A program made the position numbers and the translations under genes. The notes beneath the pieces are model-generated. The model was not told where the DNA came from. It saw only the letters and a program-made list of their open reading frames with translations, and searched no databases. Shown piece by piece: positions 1 through 8,243 of a stretch of 64,000 bases of DNA (positions are counted from its first letter, which is position 1; each line of letters opens with the position of its first letter). Source of the stretch: Flavobacteriales bacterium (lineage in GTDB: Bacteria; Bacteroidota; Bacteroidia; Flavobacteriales_D; Sanyastnellaceae); NCBI GenBank assembly GCA_016780385.1, contig JADHLY010000005.1, positions 1 through 64,000 on the forward strand, written 5' to 3'.

Positions 1-1
1 G

Positions 2-1093
2 AACCACTTGGATGCAGAGACCATCGATTGGTTGGAGCAGCACCTGGAGCGCTATAAGGGAACCGTACTGTGCGTTACGCACGACCGCTATTTCCTCGAC
101 AATGTGGCGGGATGGATCCTGGAGCTGGACCGCGGTGAAGGCATTCCCTGGAAGGGCAACTACGCGGAATGGTTGGAGCAGAAGACCAAGCGCCTTGCAG
201 AGGAAGAGAAGCACGAGTCCAAGCGCCGCAAGGAATTGGAGCGCGAGTTGGATTGGGTGCGCCAGAACCCCAAGGGGCGCCGTGCCAAGAACAAGGCGCG
301 TTTGAGCAATTACGAGTCCATGTTGGCCGAGGGCAACAAGGAAAAGGAGGCGCGTTTGGAGATACCGATTCCCAATGGACCGCGCTTGGGTAACAAGGTG
401 ATCGAGGTCGAAGGCTTGCAGAAGGCGTTTGGCGATCGCTTGCTCATCGAGAACCTCTCGTTCTCTTTGCCACCGGCGGGCATTGTGGGCATCATTGGAC
501 CCAACGGTGCAGGAAAGACCACCCTCTTCCGCATGATGATGGGGGAGGAGCAGCCCGACGCGGGCACCGTGGACTTCGGAGACACCGTCGAGGTGGGTTA
601 TGTGGACCAACGCCACAAGGAAATTGATCCGGAGAAAACGGTGTGGGAAGTGGTGTCCGGCGGCCACGAACAGTTGGACATTGGTGGCAGCCTCATCAAT
701 TCGAGGGCATATGTATCCAAGTTCAACTTTGCCGGCTCCGACCAGCAGAAGAAGTGTGGGGTGCTTTCAGGTGGTGAACGAAACCGCCTACACTTGGCCA
801 TGACCCTGAAGACCGAAGCCAATGTGCTCCTGCTCGACGAGCCGACCAACGACATTGACGTAGGGACGCTGCGCGCCTTGGAGGAGGGCATCATGAGCTT
901 TGCGGGTTGTGCAGTGGTGATCTCTCACGACCGTTGGTTCTTGGACCGGATTTGCACCCATATCCTGGCCTTTGAAGGGGACAGTCAAGTGGTTTGGTTC
1001 GAGGGCACATACAGTGAATACGAGGCCAACCGAAAGGAGCGATTGGGAGATTCAGGTCCCAAGCGCATCAAGTACCGCAAGCTCGTACGGTGA
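2..1093 (+). CDS. ettA: EttA, ABC-F translational throttle ATPase (5' partial)
   Basis: ABC-F ATPase that binds the ribosomal E site and gates translation according to ADP/ATP ratio (known for EttA). The window starts inside the first ATPase domain: the frame is open from base 2 and reads NHLDAETIDWLE, the end of a Walker B/D-loop, followed by the H-loop VTHDRYFLD. The inter-domain linker carries the basic QNPKGRRAKNKARL segment typical of EttA rather than Uup. The second ATPase has P-loop GPNGAGKTT, signature LSGGERNR and Walker B LLLDEPTNDID. About 363 residues are present; roughly the first 190 lie outside. The stop codon overlaps the start of gluQ, so the two are probably co-transcribed. 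Confidence 0.93.
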   Translation, partial: NHLDAETIDWLEQHLERYKGTVLCVTHDRYFLDNVAGWILELDRGEGIPWKGNYAEWLEQKTKRLAEEEKHESKRRKELERELDWVRQNPKGRRAKNKARLSNYESMLAEGNKEKEARLEIPIPNGPRLGNKVIEVEGLQKAFGDRLLIENLSFSLPPAGIVGIIGPNGAGKTTLFRMMMGEEQPDAGTVDFGDTVEVGYVDQRHKEIDPEKTVWEVVSGGHEQLDIGGSLINSRAYVSKFNFAGSDQQKKCGVLSGGERNRLHLAMTLKTEANVLLLDEPTNDIDVGTLRALEEGIMSFAGCAVVISHDRWFLDRICTHILAFEGDSQVVWFEGTYSEYEANRKERLGDSGPKRIKYRKLVR

Positions 1094-2031
1094 TGGTGAA
1101 TGCCGGCTATGTCGGCAGGTTTGCTCCGTCTCCGACGGGCCGACTTCACATGGGCAGCATGCTGTCTGCGGTTGCTTCGTGGTGTGATGCACGTCATGCT
1201 GGAGGCACCTGGTATGTCCGCATGGAGGACTTAGATCCTCCGCGTGAAGTCGCAGGTGCAGCCGGTGACATATTGGAGACCCTTGAGGCGTTTGGACTGC
1301 AATGGGATGGTCCTGTGATGTATCAATCAAAGCGCCACGAAGCTTATGCAGAGGCGCTGGCTCAATTGTTGGAGCAGGGTCGGGCGTATGGATGCGCCTG
1401 CACCCGCAAGCTTTTGGAAGGGGCTGCAGTGTATCCGGGCTATTGCCGTTCCGGTCTTGGGGCGGGACAGGTGCCGCGCTCATACCGCCATGCCATGGCA
1501 TCAGAAACGTACGGTTGGGACGATGCCGTTCAGGGCAACCAAGCATTTGATGCCAAGGACCTGGGGGACTTTGTCATCAAGCGTGCAGACGGGCACTGGG
1601 CTTACCAATTGGCCGTCGTGGTGGACGATGTGGCACAAGGCATCAATGCCGTGGTGCGCGGTGCCGATTTGCTGGACAGCACACCACGACAGATCGCGTT
1701 GCGTCATGCCTTGGCCCCAGATGCCCCTGCTGTGTCATGGTCGCACCTGCCCATTTTGGTCAATGCTGATGGCCAAAAGCTGAGCAAGCAGACCTTGGCG
1801 GCTCCAGTAGAGGCGGACGAGGCTCCAGCTATTTTGGTGACTTGCCTGTCACTATTGGGCCAACCCTGTGCCCGTGAAGAGGGGGTGCTGGATATGGCCA
1901 AAAGTGGGGATGTGACGGGCATCTTGGCGGTTGCAGCCCGAGGGTGGGAGTTGGGGCGTGTGCCTGCGGCACCCATTCACTGGCAGGGGTCGGGACAGGG
2001 GCCGGGTAAAAAGCGCCCTTCCGATGACTGA
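1090..2031 (+). CDS. gluQ: Glutamyl-Q tRNA(Asp) synthetase
   Basis: Truncated GluRS paralogue (313 aa) that attaches glutamate to the queuosine base of tRNA-Asp. It has the class I N-terminus RFAPSPTGRLHMGS with a HIGH-like HMGS, a CAC...YC zinc-ligand cluster at about residues 104-122, and a degenerate KMSKS-like KLSKQT. It lacks the C-terminal anticodon-binding half of GluRS, which is the hallmark of the family. The start may be GTG 1090 or ATG 1093; both overlap the ettA stop (gTGATG), indicating translational coupling. The 3' end overlaps the convergent hydrolase gene by 55 bp. Confidence 0.9.
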   Translation: MMVNAGYVGRFAPSPTGRLHMGSMLSAVASWCDARHAGGTWYVRMEDLDPPREVAGAAGDILETLEAFGLQWDGPVMYQSKRHEAYAEALAQLLEQGRAYGCACTRKLLEGAAVYPGYCRSGLGAGQVPRSYRHAMASETYGWDDAVQGNQAFDAKDLGDFVIKRADGHWAYQLAVVVDDVAQGINAVVRGADLLDSTPRQIALRHALAPDAPAVSWSHLPILVNADGQKLSKQTLAAPVEADEAPAILVTCLSLLGQPCAREEGVLDMAKSGDVTGILAVAARGWELGRVPAAPIHWQGSGQGPGKKRPSDD

Positions 2032-2909
2032 AAAGCCTGTTGGATATTCTGTTCTCGGCCCATTTCCGTCAACCATCGGATCAAATCGAGTCGCAAAACA
2101 GGGTCCAACATGGCGCTGTTACAGACCATATGGTCACCCTGACAATACTCGCGGGTGGTTGCCTGCCCACCGGCATCCATGATGCGTTCAGCCCAACACA
2201 GTCCACCGCATAACCACCAGCCTCCTGCATCGCTTTCGCGGCAGCTGCGGTGCAAGTTTCGGTTTGGCGGAACCACGTCGTCACAGCGTCCGTGCACTGC
2301 AAAAAATGGAGGCGGATTCTTAGGCAATGTCAATGTATCGGTGATGGCGCCAGAAAAAGCCACGACCCCAAGCCAAGCATCGGGGTGTTCGCCATATCCG
2401 GCCCACATGGCTGTCTCTGCGCCCGCACTGCTGCCCATGGCGACCCAATCTTCTGGTAGGTTCAATGCAGCAGGGGCTGTGCCTAGCCAATCCAAAGCGG
2501 ACATCAGGTCTTCGGCAGCGGCCTCGACGGCATCCTGCTTTTCATTGGAAGGAACATCGCATCCGAAACCTTTTCCTTTCATCGTGAGGCGATAAGAAAT
2601 GCTCGCGCTGGCAATGCCTTGGGTGGCGAGGCTGTCCAAAAGGATGGTGTGTGCGCCTCGGTCTCTCATCCCTTGGCTGAATCCCCCACCATGGACGAAC
2701 ACCACACCGGGTGCATTGGCGGATACAGCTGAGGGTATTCGGAGGTCCAACAACAGGGTGTCGTTGCCGATATGGCGGTAAACGTGCGTGCTCTTGACGA
2801 CCCCAATACGGCCAACTTGTGCTACTGTGGAGGGCGCTGGGCGCAGATCCGCATTGGAACAAAAGGAAAGAAGAACCAGAAGGGGCCAGCAGTGCTGAGC
2901 CTTGATCAT
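1977..2909 (-). CDS. Secreted alpha/beta hydrolase (esterase/lipase-like)
   Basis: 310 aa with an N-terminal hydrophobic signal (WPLLVLLSFC) and an alpha/beta-hydrolase core of the carboxylesterase/HSL type. Visible are the oxyanion motif VFVHGGGFSQG, the nucleophile elbow GSSAGAE, an acid-region HGRCDDVVP and a late GDHM histidine. Several paired cysteines suggest folding outside the cytoplasm. LSFC could be a lipobox, but Phe at -1 is unusual, so lipidation is uncertain. The start ATG overlaps the xerD stop by 4 nt (ATGA), so it is probably expressed with xerD. The 3' end overlaps gluQ on the opposite strand. Substrate cannot be deduced. Confidence 0.8.
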   Translation of the reverse strand: MIKAQHCWPLLVLLSFCSNADLRPAPSTVAQVGRIGVVKSTHVYRHIGNDTLLLDLRIPSAVSANAPGVVFVHGGGFSQGMRDRGAHTILLDSLATQGIASASISYRLTMKGKGFGCDVPSNEKQDAVEAAAEDLMSALDWLGTAPAALNLPEDWVAMGSSAGAETAMWAGYGEHPDAWLGVVAFSGAITDTLTLPKNPPPFFAVHGRCDDVVPPNRNLHRSCRESDAGGWWLCGGLCWAERIMDAGGQATTREYCQGDHMVCNSAMLDPVLRLDLIRWLTEMGREQNIQQAFQSSEGRFLPGPCPDPCQ

Positions 2910-3865
2910 GCCTTGATGCTGCGGGGATGGAAGCGCTCCATCTGGTCCCTCAGGAAGTTTTGATCCAAGTGGGTGTAGATCTCAGTGGTGCTCACCGAGC
3001 TGTGGCCCAACATCTCCTGAACGACGCGAATGTCAGCTCCGCTTTCCATGAGGTGGGTCGCAAAGGAGTGGCGGAAGGTGTGGGGGCTCACTTGCTTACG
3101 AATGCCTGCATCGTGGGCGGTCCGGCGCAACATGGTGAACACCATTTGTCGGGTCAGTTCCCGTCCCCGACGTCCGAGGAACAAGGTGTCTTCGTATCCG
3201 GCCTCAATTTCTACAAACCTGCGGTACTGCTCGATGTAACGCGAGATCGTATCCAGTGCAACTTCCCCGATGGGAATGATGCGCTCTTTGTTGCCCTTGC
3301 CAATGACCTTGACCATGCCCTCAACCTCATCGATACAGCTGAGGCGAAGGCCGACCACTTCGGAGACACGCAAGCCACAGCTGTACATGGTCTCCAGGAT
3401 GGCGCGGTTCCGAACACCTTCCTTGCGGGATAGGTCAATCGCTTCGATGATGGACTGGATTTCCTCAACACTGAGGACATCGGGCAATTTCCTCTCTGGG
3501 CGGGGAGAGTCGAGCAATTCGAGGGGGTCGCGCTCGAGGATGCCTTCCAACAACAGGTACTTACAGAAATTGCGCACGCCACTTAGGATGCGGCTCTGGC
3601 TGTTGCGGCTGAGGCCCTCATCAAAAAGTTGTGCGACGAATGCGTCTACGTGGATCGTCTCAAATCCCTTGGGGTCGAATTTGGGGTCTGCCAAGTTTTG
3701 GGCAAAGAAGGCCAGGCGCTGGACATCCCTCAAATAAGCTTCTACCGAGTTTGAGCTCAGTCCACGTTCGAGCTGAAGCCAAGACCTAAATCCACGCATA
3801 CAAGCTGTCCAGCCTGCCGCAGGGGGAAGGGAGTGGGCCTTGTTTGTGGTGGGTTCGTTGCTCAT
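2906..3865 (-). CDS. xerD: Tyrosine recombinase XerD
   Basis: Site-specific recombinase resolving chromosome dimers at dif with XerC. 319 aa with an N-terminal SAM-like core-binding domain (about 20-110) and a C-terminal catalytic domain. Catalytic residues are all present: Arg166 (SCGLRVSEV), Lys190 (VIGKGNKERIIP), His262/Arg265 (PHTFRHSFATHL), His288 (MLGHSSVST) and Tyr297 (EIYTHL). The length and the C-terminal LGHSSVSTTEIYTHL are typical of housekeeping XerD, not an integron or phage integrase, and no att-like repeats or phage genes flank it. It overlaps the downstream hydrolase by 4 nt. Confidence 0.92.
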   Translation of the reverse strand: MSNEPTTNKAHSLPPAAGWTACMRGFRSWLQLERGLSSNSVEAYLRDVQRLAFFAQNLADPKFDPKGFETIHVDAFVAQLFDEGLSRNSQSRILSGVRNFCKYLLLEGILERDPLELLDSPRPERKLPDVLSVEEIQSIIEAIDLSRKEGVRNRAILETMYSCGLRVSEVVGLRLSCIDEVEGMVKVIGKGNKERIIPIGEVALDTISRYIEQYRRFVEIEAGYEDTLFLGRRGRELTRQMVFTMLRRTAHDAGIRKQVSPHTFRHSFATHLMESGADIRVVQEMLGHSSVSTTEIYTHLDQNFLRDQMERFHPRSIKA

Positions 3866-3895
3866 TCGTGTACTCTGGTTCTACCTACCCATCTT

Positions 3896-5083
3896 TCACG
3901 GGGTCCATTCTTGTCCTGTCCTCGTCAACGCTTCCTGAACGGAAATCCGTTGTCCCTCTCTCTTTGCTACAACGAAGGGACCTCTGAACGCGTGGCGTCT
4001 TGAGATTCCTTCTCTGCAGTCTCTGGCTGCCCTGTAATCAGCGAAGTGACCATGGGTGTACCGGTGCCATTTCGCTCCTCTCTCCTCGGTAAGTGGAAGG
4101 CGAAAATTCAACTTCTCTTCGAAATAATCGGTAACAACCCGATTTTTCGTTGCGGCAATCTGCACTTCGTACCAAATTTCGTTTGGTATGGAGGGTGAAG
4201 AAAGCCCCAAAGAGCGCGCTGATATCTGACTTTCACAGGGAATTACGGCTATTTCCATGGGAGAATCACCATCGATATATGATAATGAGCCGATAATTTC
4301 AGTAGGGGTGGATAATTGTGGTTTACTGACGATGTAACTCAAGCTTCCGGCCTCTTGGAAGTCAAACCAGACGAAAGAAAGTGTTTGGTCCGATGTCTGA
4401 GCCACACTACCGCCACTTGAGGTGATTTCCGGTGTGCAGCCAGGGGGTAACGTTTCGACACATTTGACGAAACCACCTTCGGGTACTCCGCTGAGTTGAA
4501 CCTGGATTTCGTAGCGCCCGTCAGGCAATTCAGTGGCGCAACGTGTCGCTGTTGGAGAAGCCTTTGTTCCAGTTTCTTCGGATGGAGTAGAACTTCGGTT
4601 TGCTTCAGTTGGAATTGGGAGTGCGGCTGAAGGAGCGGCGTTTGATGGGACAACTTTAAAATGGAAAGGGGCAGGTCTGACCGTCTCGCGATCGTTGTTC
4701 CGGATAAAACTGAAATCCCACTCGAGAGTCCGGTTGCCCGGTGGAGCCAGAGGAGAAACCTCGAGGTCCAGCAAGAGGTCGAATTGTTGGGCTTCGGGGA
4801 GCTTCAGCCAACTGATGACCGCAAGGTTGCGCTCGGGGTCCATGGTCATGCCTCCTCCATGCAGTTGTTTGGCGCTCAGCTGGCAATCCGGGGGCAGTGA
4901 GATCAGAATCCGCCCGAAATACTCAAGGTTGCCTTTTGTAATGCTGATGGTGAGTGGGGAGGAAGTGCCGGGGGATGGCGCGGTACTCAGTCTTCCTTCG
5001 ACGACCACTCCTCCCGGCGCCACCATAGCCAACCCAACGGCCAAAGCAAACGAAAGTAGGATGAGGAAAGGTGTGGTTCTCAC
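3896..5083 (-). CDS. Secreted protein with C-terminal SPOR-like domain
   Basis: 395 aa with a signal peptide (FLILLSFALAVGLAMVAPGG) from a GTG start. The middle (about 30-150 and 180-290) looks like two beta-rich segments joined by a Ser/Thr/Pro-rich linker; I do not recognise them. The last ~85 residues follow the SPOR-like pattern common in Bacteroidetes: YEVQIAATKN, then HRYTHGHFADYRAARDCR, then GPFVVAKREGQRISVQEAL. This fold is associated with peptidoglycan or envelope binding. It sits 31 bp before the xerD start on the same strand. Only the SPOR-like end is a confident assignment. Confidence 0.75.
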   Translation of the reverse strand: MRTTPFLILLSFALAVGLAMVAPGGVVVEGRLSTAPSPGTSSPLTISITKGNLEYFGRILISLPPDCQLSAKQLHGGGMTMDPERNLAVISWLKLPEAQQFDLLLDLEVSPLAPPGNRTLEWDFSFIRNNDRETVRPAPFHFKVVPSNAAPSAALPIPTEANRSSTPSEETGTKASPTATRCATELPDGRYEIQVQLSGVPEGGFVKCVETLPPGCTPEITSSGGSVAQTSDQTLSFVWFDFQEAGSLSYIVSKPQLSTPTEIIGSLSYIDGDSPMEIAVIPCESQISARSLGLSSPSIPNEIWYEVQIAATKNRVVTDYFEEKLNFRLPLTEERGAKWHRYTHGHFADYRAARDCREGISRRHAFRGPFVVAKREGQRISVQEALTRTGQEWTP

Positions 5084-5190
5084 AGAAGCAAGGTCAGGCG
5101 AATCCGAGGGGCACTGGAACCACGATGCGCGAAGGTGTCGACAATGCCATGTGAATCAGTTCGCTTCGAAAAAACGGTCGAATAAGAAAA

Positions 5191-5218
5191 GTCCCGCAGT
5201 GACGTTTCACCGCGGGAC
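5191..5218 (-). terminator. Intrinsic terminator, minus strand, without an obvious upstream gene
   Basis: Perfect 7-bp GC-rich stem GTCCCGC/GCGGGAC (5191-5197 with 5212-5218). Read on the minus strand it is followed by TTTTCTTATT, the form of a rho-independent terminator. No minus-strand ORF lies between it and the rpmE2 region, so it may end a small RNA. Confidence 0.6.
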
Positions 5219-5400
5219 TACTTAACCAAATTATCACTTGATGCTCAGCTAGCCGGAGCTAGCCTTCTCACTTAAAACCGTCGCAAGGTACCGAGTGATG
5301 GGCTTTTCCGGTCAGAATCTTATCCAATCCCGGCTGTTCATTACGTCTGTGTTTCGGGCGTTTGGTGGAGGGCAGAGGGCGGTCGGCCTGAAGAAAACAT
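5191..5400 (-). ncRNA. Candidate small RNA in the 370-bp gap before rpmE2
   Basis: The stretch 5084-5453 has no credible protein on either strand. On the minus strand it contains a second perfect hairpin (GCTAGC, 5248-5253 with 5258-5263, 4-nt loop) a short distance upstream of the terminator at 5191-5218, with A/T-rich flanks. This is the arrangement of an independently terminated small RNA. It does not match the conserved motifs I know for tmRNA, RNase P RNA or SRP RNA. 6S RNA cannot be excluded. The 5' end is a guess. Confidence 0.3.
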
Positions 5401-5404
5401 CACG

Positions 5405-5435
5405 TTGTGCGGTTTCGCAAAGCATCGTACTTTTG
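5405..5435 (+). promoter_or_regulatory. Bacteroidetes-type promoter of rpmE2
   Basis: TTG at 5405-5407, 20 bp spacer, and an exact TAnnTTTG box (TACTTTTG, 5428-5435). Start codon at 5454, giving a leader of about 12-15 nt. Confidence 0.55.
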
Positions 5436-5453
5436 CGCCCCATATCCTGTACG

Positions 5454-5711
5454 ATGAAAGAAGGAATTCACCCCGATAACTACCGCACTGTTATTTTTAA
5501 GGATCTCACCGCCGATTGGCGTTTCCTCGGAAAGAGTTGTGCTGAGAGCAAGGACTCCGAGAAGTGGGAGGACGGCAACGAGTACCCTGTCATCAAGGTG
5601 GAAGTGAGCTCTGCGAGCCACCCCTTCTTTACAGGAAAGAACACCTTGGTGGACACCGCGGGTCGAATTGACAAATTCCGCACGCGTTACGCCAAGCACA
5701 AGAAGAGCTGA
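5454..5711 (+). CDS. rpmE2: 50S ribosomal protein L31 type B
   Basis: 85 aa beginning [11 protein letters not shown], the family N-terminus. It continues with [21 protein letters not shown], a canonical L31 segment. It lacks the CxxC zinc ligands of zinc-containing L31 and is longer, so it is the zinc-independent (type B) form usual in Bacteroidetes. An upstream extension of the frame to 5295 is open but unlike any L31, and the start at 5454 sits just after a good -7 box. It is monocistronic, closed by a strong terminator 23 bp downstream. Confidence 0.93.
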   Translation: MKEGIHPDNYRTVIFKDLTADWRFLGKSCAESKDSEKWEDGNEYPVIKVEVSSASHPFFTGKNTLVDTAGRIDKFRTRYAKHKKS

Positions 5712-5733
5712 ACCAATCAGGAATCTTGTCCAA

Positions 5734-5765
5734 CGAAAAAGCCCGGCCAACGCCGGGCTTTTTCG
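5734..5765. terminator. Bidirectional terminator between rpmE2 and ribB
   Basis: Perfect 14-bp stem (5734-5747 with 5752-5765), 4-nt loop, A-tract on the left arm and T-tract on the right arm, between two convergent genes. Confidence 0.9.
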
Positions 5766-5785
5766 TGCCTAGGTGTTCTGTCGCC

Positions 5786-6940
5786 TTATTCGCCATCAGG
5801 ACGCACAGGGATGATCCCTGAAATCTCAATGCCGTACAGCGTCATGCCTTTCGTGACAGTTGCGGTGTCACTCATGAGTTGCAACTTTCGGATGCCCAAG
5901 TCACGCAGGATTTGCGCGCCCAACCCAAAAGCGCGGCCTTGTCTTCTCCCTACTTCTACGTCGCTGATGTAGGTGGCTCCTGAATCCTCCAAGTTTGCTT
6001 TTGCAGCCCGGGCGAGGGTGTCTTCCCAAGAGGTGATGGGCTTCTGCAAATAGACCAAGGCACCACTTTCCCTGCTGCCCAGGTTGCGCAGCGCTTGATG
6101 AAAAATGTCACCCTTTCCCAAATCGCTTTCGCTCAACAGGTCCAATTGAGGCTGACTGGCGTGCATTCGCACAGGAACAGCATCGTTTTCATTCCAATGT
6201 CCCTTGGTCAGCGCAAAATGCTCACTGTCGTCGGTCGTCTGCCGGTAGGTGTTCAATTGAAATGTGCCGAATGCGGTGTCGATGGTGCGTGTTCCCGTGC
6301 GGCGGATGAGGGTGTCGTTGCTGATTCTATAGGCGATGAGATCCTCAATGGAGATGATCTTCATATCCAACCTGTCGGCCATTTCCAGTAATTCAGGCAA
6401 ACGGGCCATGGTCCCGTCCTCGTTCATTATTTCGACGATCACCCCCGCGGGCTCCAATCCCGCCAGGCGGGCGAGGTCGATCGCGGCTTCGGTGTGTCCA
6501 GCCCGGCGCAGTACGCCTCCTTTCCGCGCCTTGAGTGGGAATATGTGGCCTGGGCGGCCCAGTTCTTCAGGGTTGATTTCAGGATCGATCAGGGCCTTGA
6601 TGGTCTTGGCGCGGTCAGCGGCTGAAATGCCTGTGGTGCATCCGTGTCCGACCAGGTCAACACTCACCGTGAAGGGGGTTTCATAGGCCGCATTGTTGCG
6701 GCTGACCATCAAGTCAAGACCAAGGGTTTCGCACCGATCCTCAATAAGGGGGGCGCAAATCAAGCCCCGCCCTTCTGTGGCCATGAAGTTGATCATCTCG
6801 GGAGTGGCATGCCGGGCAGCGGCGACGAAATCGCCCTCGTTTTCCCGGTCCTCATCGTCCACGACGATGATGATTTTTCCGTTTTTGATGTCTTCAATCG
6901 CGTCCTCGATCCGGTCGAGGGGCCGTTGCGGTTGATTCAT
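5786..6940 (-). CDS. ribB: 3,4-dihydroxy-2-butanone-4-phosphate synthase with degenerate GTP cyclohydrolase II half
   Basis: 384 aa in RibBA layout. The N-terminal ~205 residues are an intact DHBP synthase, making the four-carbon riboflavin precursor from ribulose 5-phosphate: [11 protein letters not shown] metal/substrate loop, [13 protein letters not shown], and [12 protein letters not shown]. The C-terminal ~175 residues align in length and end with GCHII but lack the zinc cysteines (CxSECxTGDxF...RCDC) and catalytic residues, so this half should be inactive. The active enzyme is encoded separately at 20905. The start is the ATG at 6940 ([15 protein letters not shown]); a 13-residue upstream extension looks non-native, and a -7 box lies 4 nt before 6940. 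Confidence 0.92.
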   Translation of the reverse strand: MNQPQRPLDRIEDAIEDIKNGKIIIVVDDEDRENEGDFVAAARHATPEMINFMATEGRGLICAPLIEDRCETLGLDLMVSRNNAAYETPFTVSVDLVGHGCTTGISAADRAKTIKALIDPEINPEELGRPGHIFPLKARKGGVLRRAGHTEAAIDLARLAGLEPAGVIVEIMNEDGTMARLPELLEMADRLDMKIISIEDLIAYRISNDTLIRRTGTRTIDTAFGTFQLNTYRQTTDDSEHFALTKGHWNENDAVPVRMHASQPQLDLLSESDLGKGDIFHQALRNLGSRESGALVYLQKPITSWEDTLARAAKANLEDSGATYISDVEVGRRQGRAFGLGAQILRDLGIRKLQLMSDTATVTKGMTLYGIEISGIIPVRPDGE

Positions 6941-6944
6941 GTGG

Positions 6945-6952
6945 CAAATGTA
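6945..6952 (-). promoter_or_regulatory. -7 box of ribB, 4 nt from start
   Basis: Exact TACATTTG on the minus strand, followed by CCAC and the ATG at 6940. The transcript should be leaderless or nearly so. It is divergent from the def box 24 bp away. Confidence 0.55.
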
Positions 6953-6976
6953 GCGGGACGAATGCCGCGAATGGCG

Positions 6977-6984
6977 CAAATTTG
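6977..6984 (+). promoter_or_regulatory. Probable -7 box of def, 4 nt from start
   Basis: CAAATTTG (one mismatch to TAnnTTTG), then ccgc and ATG 6989. Same spacing as the ribB box on the other strand. Confidence 0.4.
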
Positions 6985-6988
6985 CCGC

Positions 6989-7561
6989 ATGATTCTACCG
7001 GTAGTCGCCTATGGAGATCCTGTTTTGCGCAAAGAAGCAGCTGATGTCCTGAAGGGCATGGAGGGCTTGGATACGCTGATCGCCAACATGTGGGAGACCA
7101 TGTACCGGGCCGAAGGAGTGGGGCTTGCTGCGCCACAAATTGGGCGCTCTATGCGGCTTTTTGTGGTAGACGGTTCGCCTTTTGGGGAGGGGGAAGAAGG
7201 AGATGCGGGTTGCAAGGATTTCAAGCGGGTCATGATCAATCCTGTGATTTTTGAAGAGAGCGAGGAGTCCTGCGACATGGAAGAGGGGTGCCTGTCCATC
7301 CCAGGTGTGCGGGAGCCCGTCACGCGGCCAGTTTCGATCAAGGTGGAGTACTTCGACGACCAGTGGGTGCTGCGAGAAGAGGCTTTGACCGGCATCGCTG
7401 CGCGCATCGTTCAACATGAAAACGACCACTTGGACGGGGTGATGATCCCCGACTATGTGCCGGCATTGCGGAAAGCCATGTTGCAGGGCAAGCTCAAGGA
7501 CATCGCCAAAGGAAAGATCCCGGCTGATTATCCCATGCGCCACCCTAAAAACATCCGCTGA
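6989..7561 (+). CDS. def: Peptide deformylase
   Basis: 190 aa; removes the formyl group from nascent N-terminal methionine in the cytoplasm. The three family motifs are intact: GVGLAAPQIG, EGCLSIPG with the metal-binding Cys, and QHENDHLDG with two metal His and the catalytic Glu. The start MILPVVAYGDPVLRK is the family N-terminus; the longer open frame upstream overlaps ribB antisense and is not used. The stop overlaps the next start by 1 nt (TGATG), so it is coupled to the lipoprotein gene. Confidence 0.95.
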   Translation: MILPVVAYGDPVLRKEAADVLKGMEGLDTLIANMWETMYRAEGVGLAAPQIGRSMRLFVVDGSPFGEGEEGDAGCKDFKRVMINPVIFEESEESCDMEEGCLSIPGVREPVTRPVSIKVEYFDDQWVLREEALTGIAARIVQHENDHLDGVMIPDYVPALRKAMLQGKLKDIAKGKIPADYPMRHPKNIR

Positions 7562-8106
7562 TGAGGCATTGGATGCGGGTTGTTGCTGTGCTGTCCGTCG
7601 CTGCGTTGTGGGGGTGCTCCAACGCACCGAGCGATGCGGATGCCGAGTTGCTGGGCCAAATCGCCAAATCTGAAGCTGAGTTTCGGGACTTCTTGGACGC
7701 GGATGCGGATGTGGATTGGTTGGATGCGGACGTTCAGGCCGTGGTAGGAGAGTTGTTGCGCGGATATGCCGCATACGCCAACGGCCACCGCAGCGACAGC
7801 CTCTCGGTCGCTTTTTTGATGCGCAGGGCTGACTTGTTGCAGGGCAAAGGGGATGCTGAAGGGGCGGTGAAGCAGTGGATTGACCTTGCTGAGGGATTTC
7901 CGCAAAGTGCCAGTGCACCGGAGGCCATTTTCCGGGTTGGTTTTGCCCGTGAGTCGGCATTGCGTGACACCGCTGGTGCGCTGGAAGCCTATGCTGAATT
8001 GGTCAAGGCCTATCCCCAAAGTCCATGGGCCGAACAGGCGACGTTGGCAGCCAAGTGGTTGACCTTTGATGAGGCGGCCATCATTCGCGCCCTTGACGGG
8101 GAGTGA
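7561..8106 (+). CDS. TPR-containing lipoprotein
   Basis: 181 aa with signal peptide and lipobox LWGC (Cys about residue 19), then a helical region with tetratricopeptide-like helix pairs (AEGAVKQWIDLAEGFPQSASAPEAIFRVGF and the following AGALEAYAELVKAYPQSPWAEQA, each split by PQS). This resembles the BamD/YbgF style of periplasmic TPR lipoprotein but is shorter. Co-translated with def (1-nt overlap). The role is unknown; an envelope-assembly adaptor would fit but is inference. Confidence 0.75.
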   Translation: MRHWMRVVAVLSVAALWGCSNAPSDADAELLGQIAKSEAEFRDFLDADADVDWLDADVQAVVGELLRGYAAYANGHRSDSLSVAFLMRRADLLQGKGDAEGAVKQWIDLAEGFPQSASAPEAIFRVGFARESALRDTAGALEAYAELVKAYPQSPWAEQATLAAKWLTFDEAAIIRALDGE

Positions 8107-8243
8107 TGAGGGCGCGCGGCGTCCATTGCAAAGGGGGTTCGGATGGATGCCTTTGAGGGGTACAACTTTTGAAATCCCCGGCATGGAAGTCGCAGGTTAG
8201 GTGGGGCCTCCGAGGTAACTTGCGGCTACAACACCATCACAAC

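Noticed and set aside
2906-3865. Tyrosine recombinase as a sign of a mobile element
   Set aside because: Sequence and length fit housekeeping XerD; no direct repeats, integrase-type arm domain, phage or transfer genes nearby.
5295-5453. N-terminal extension of the L31 frame to an upstream ATG
   Set aside because: The extra 53 residues have no resemblance to L31 and would overlap the promoter box at 5405-5435.
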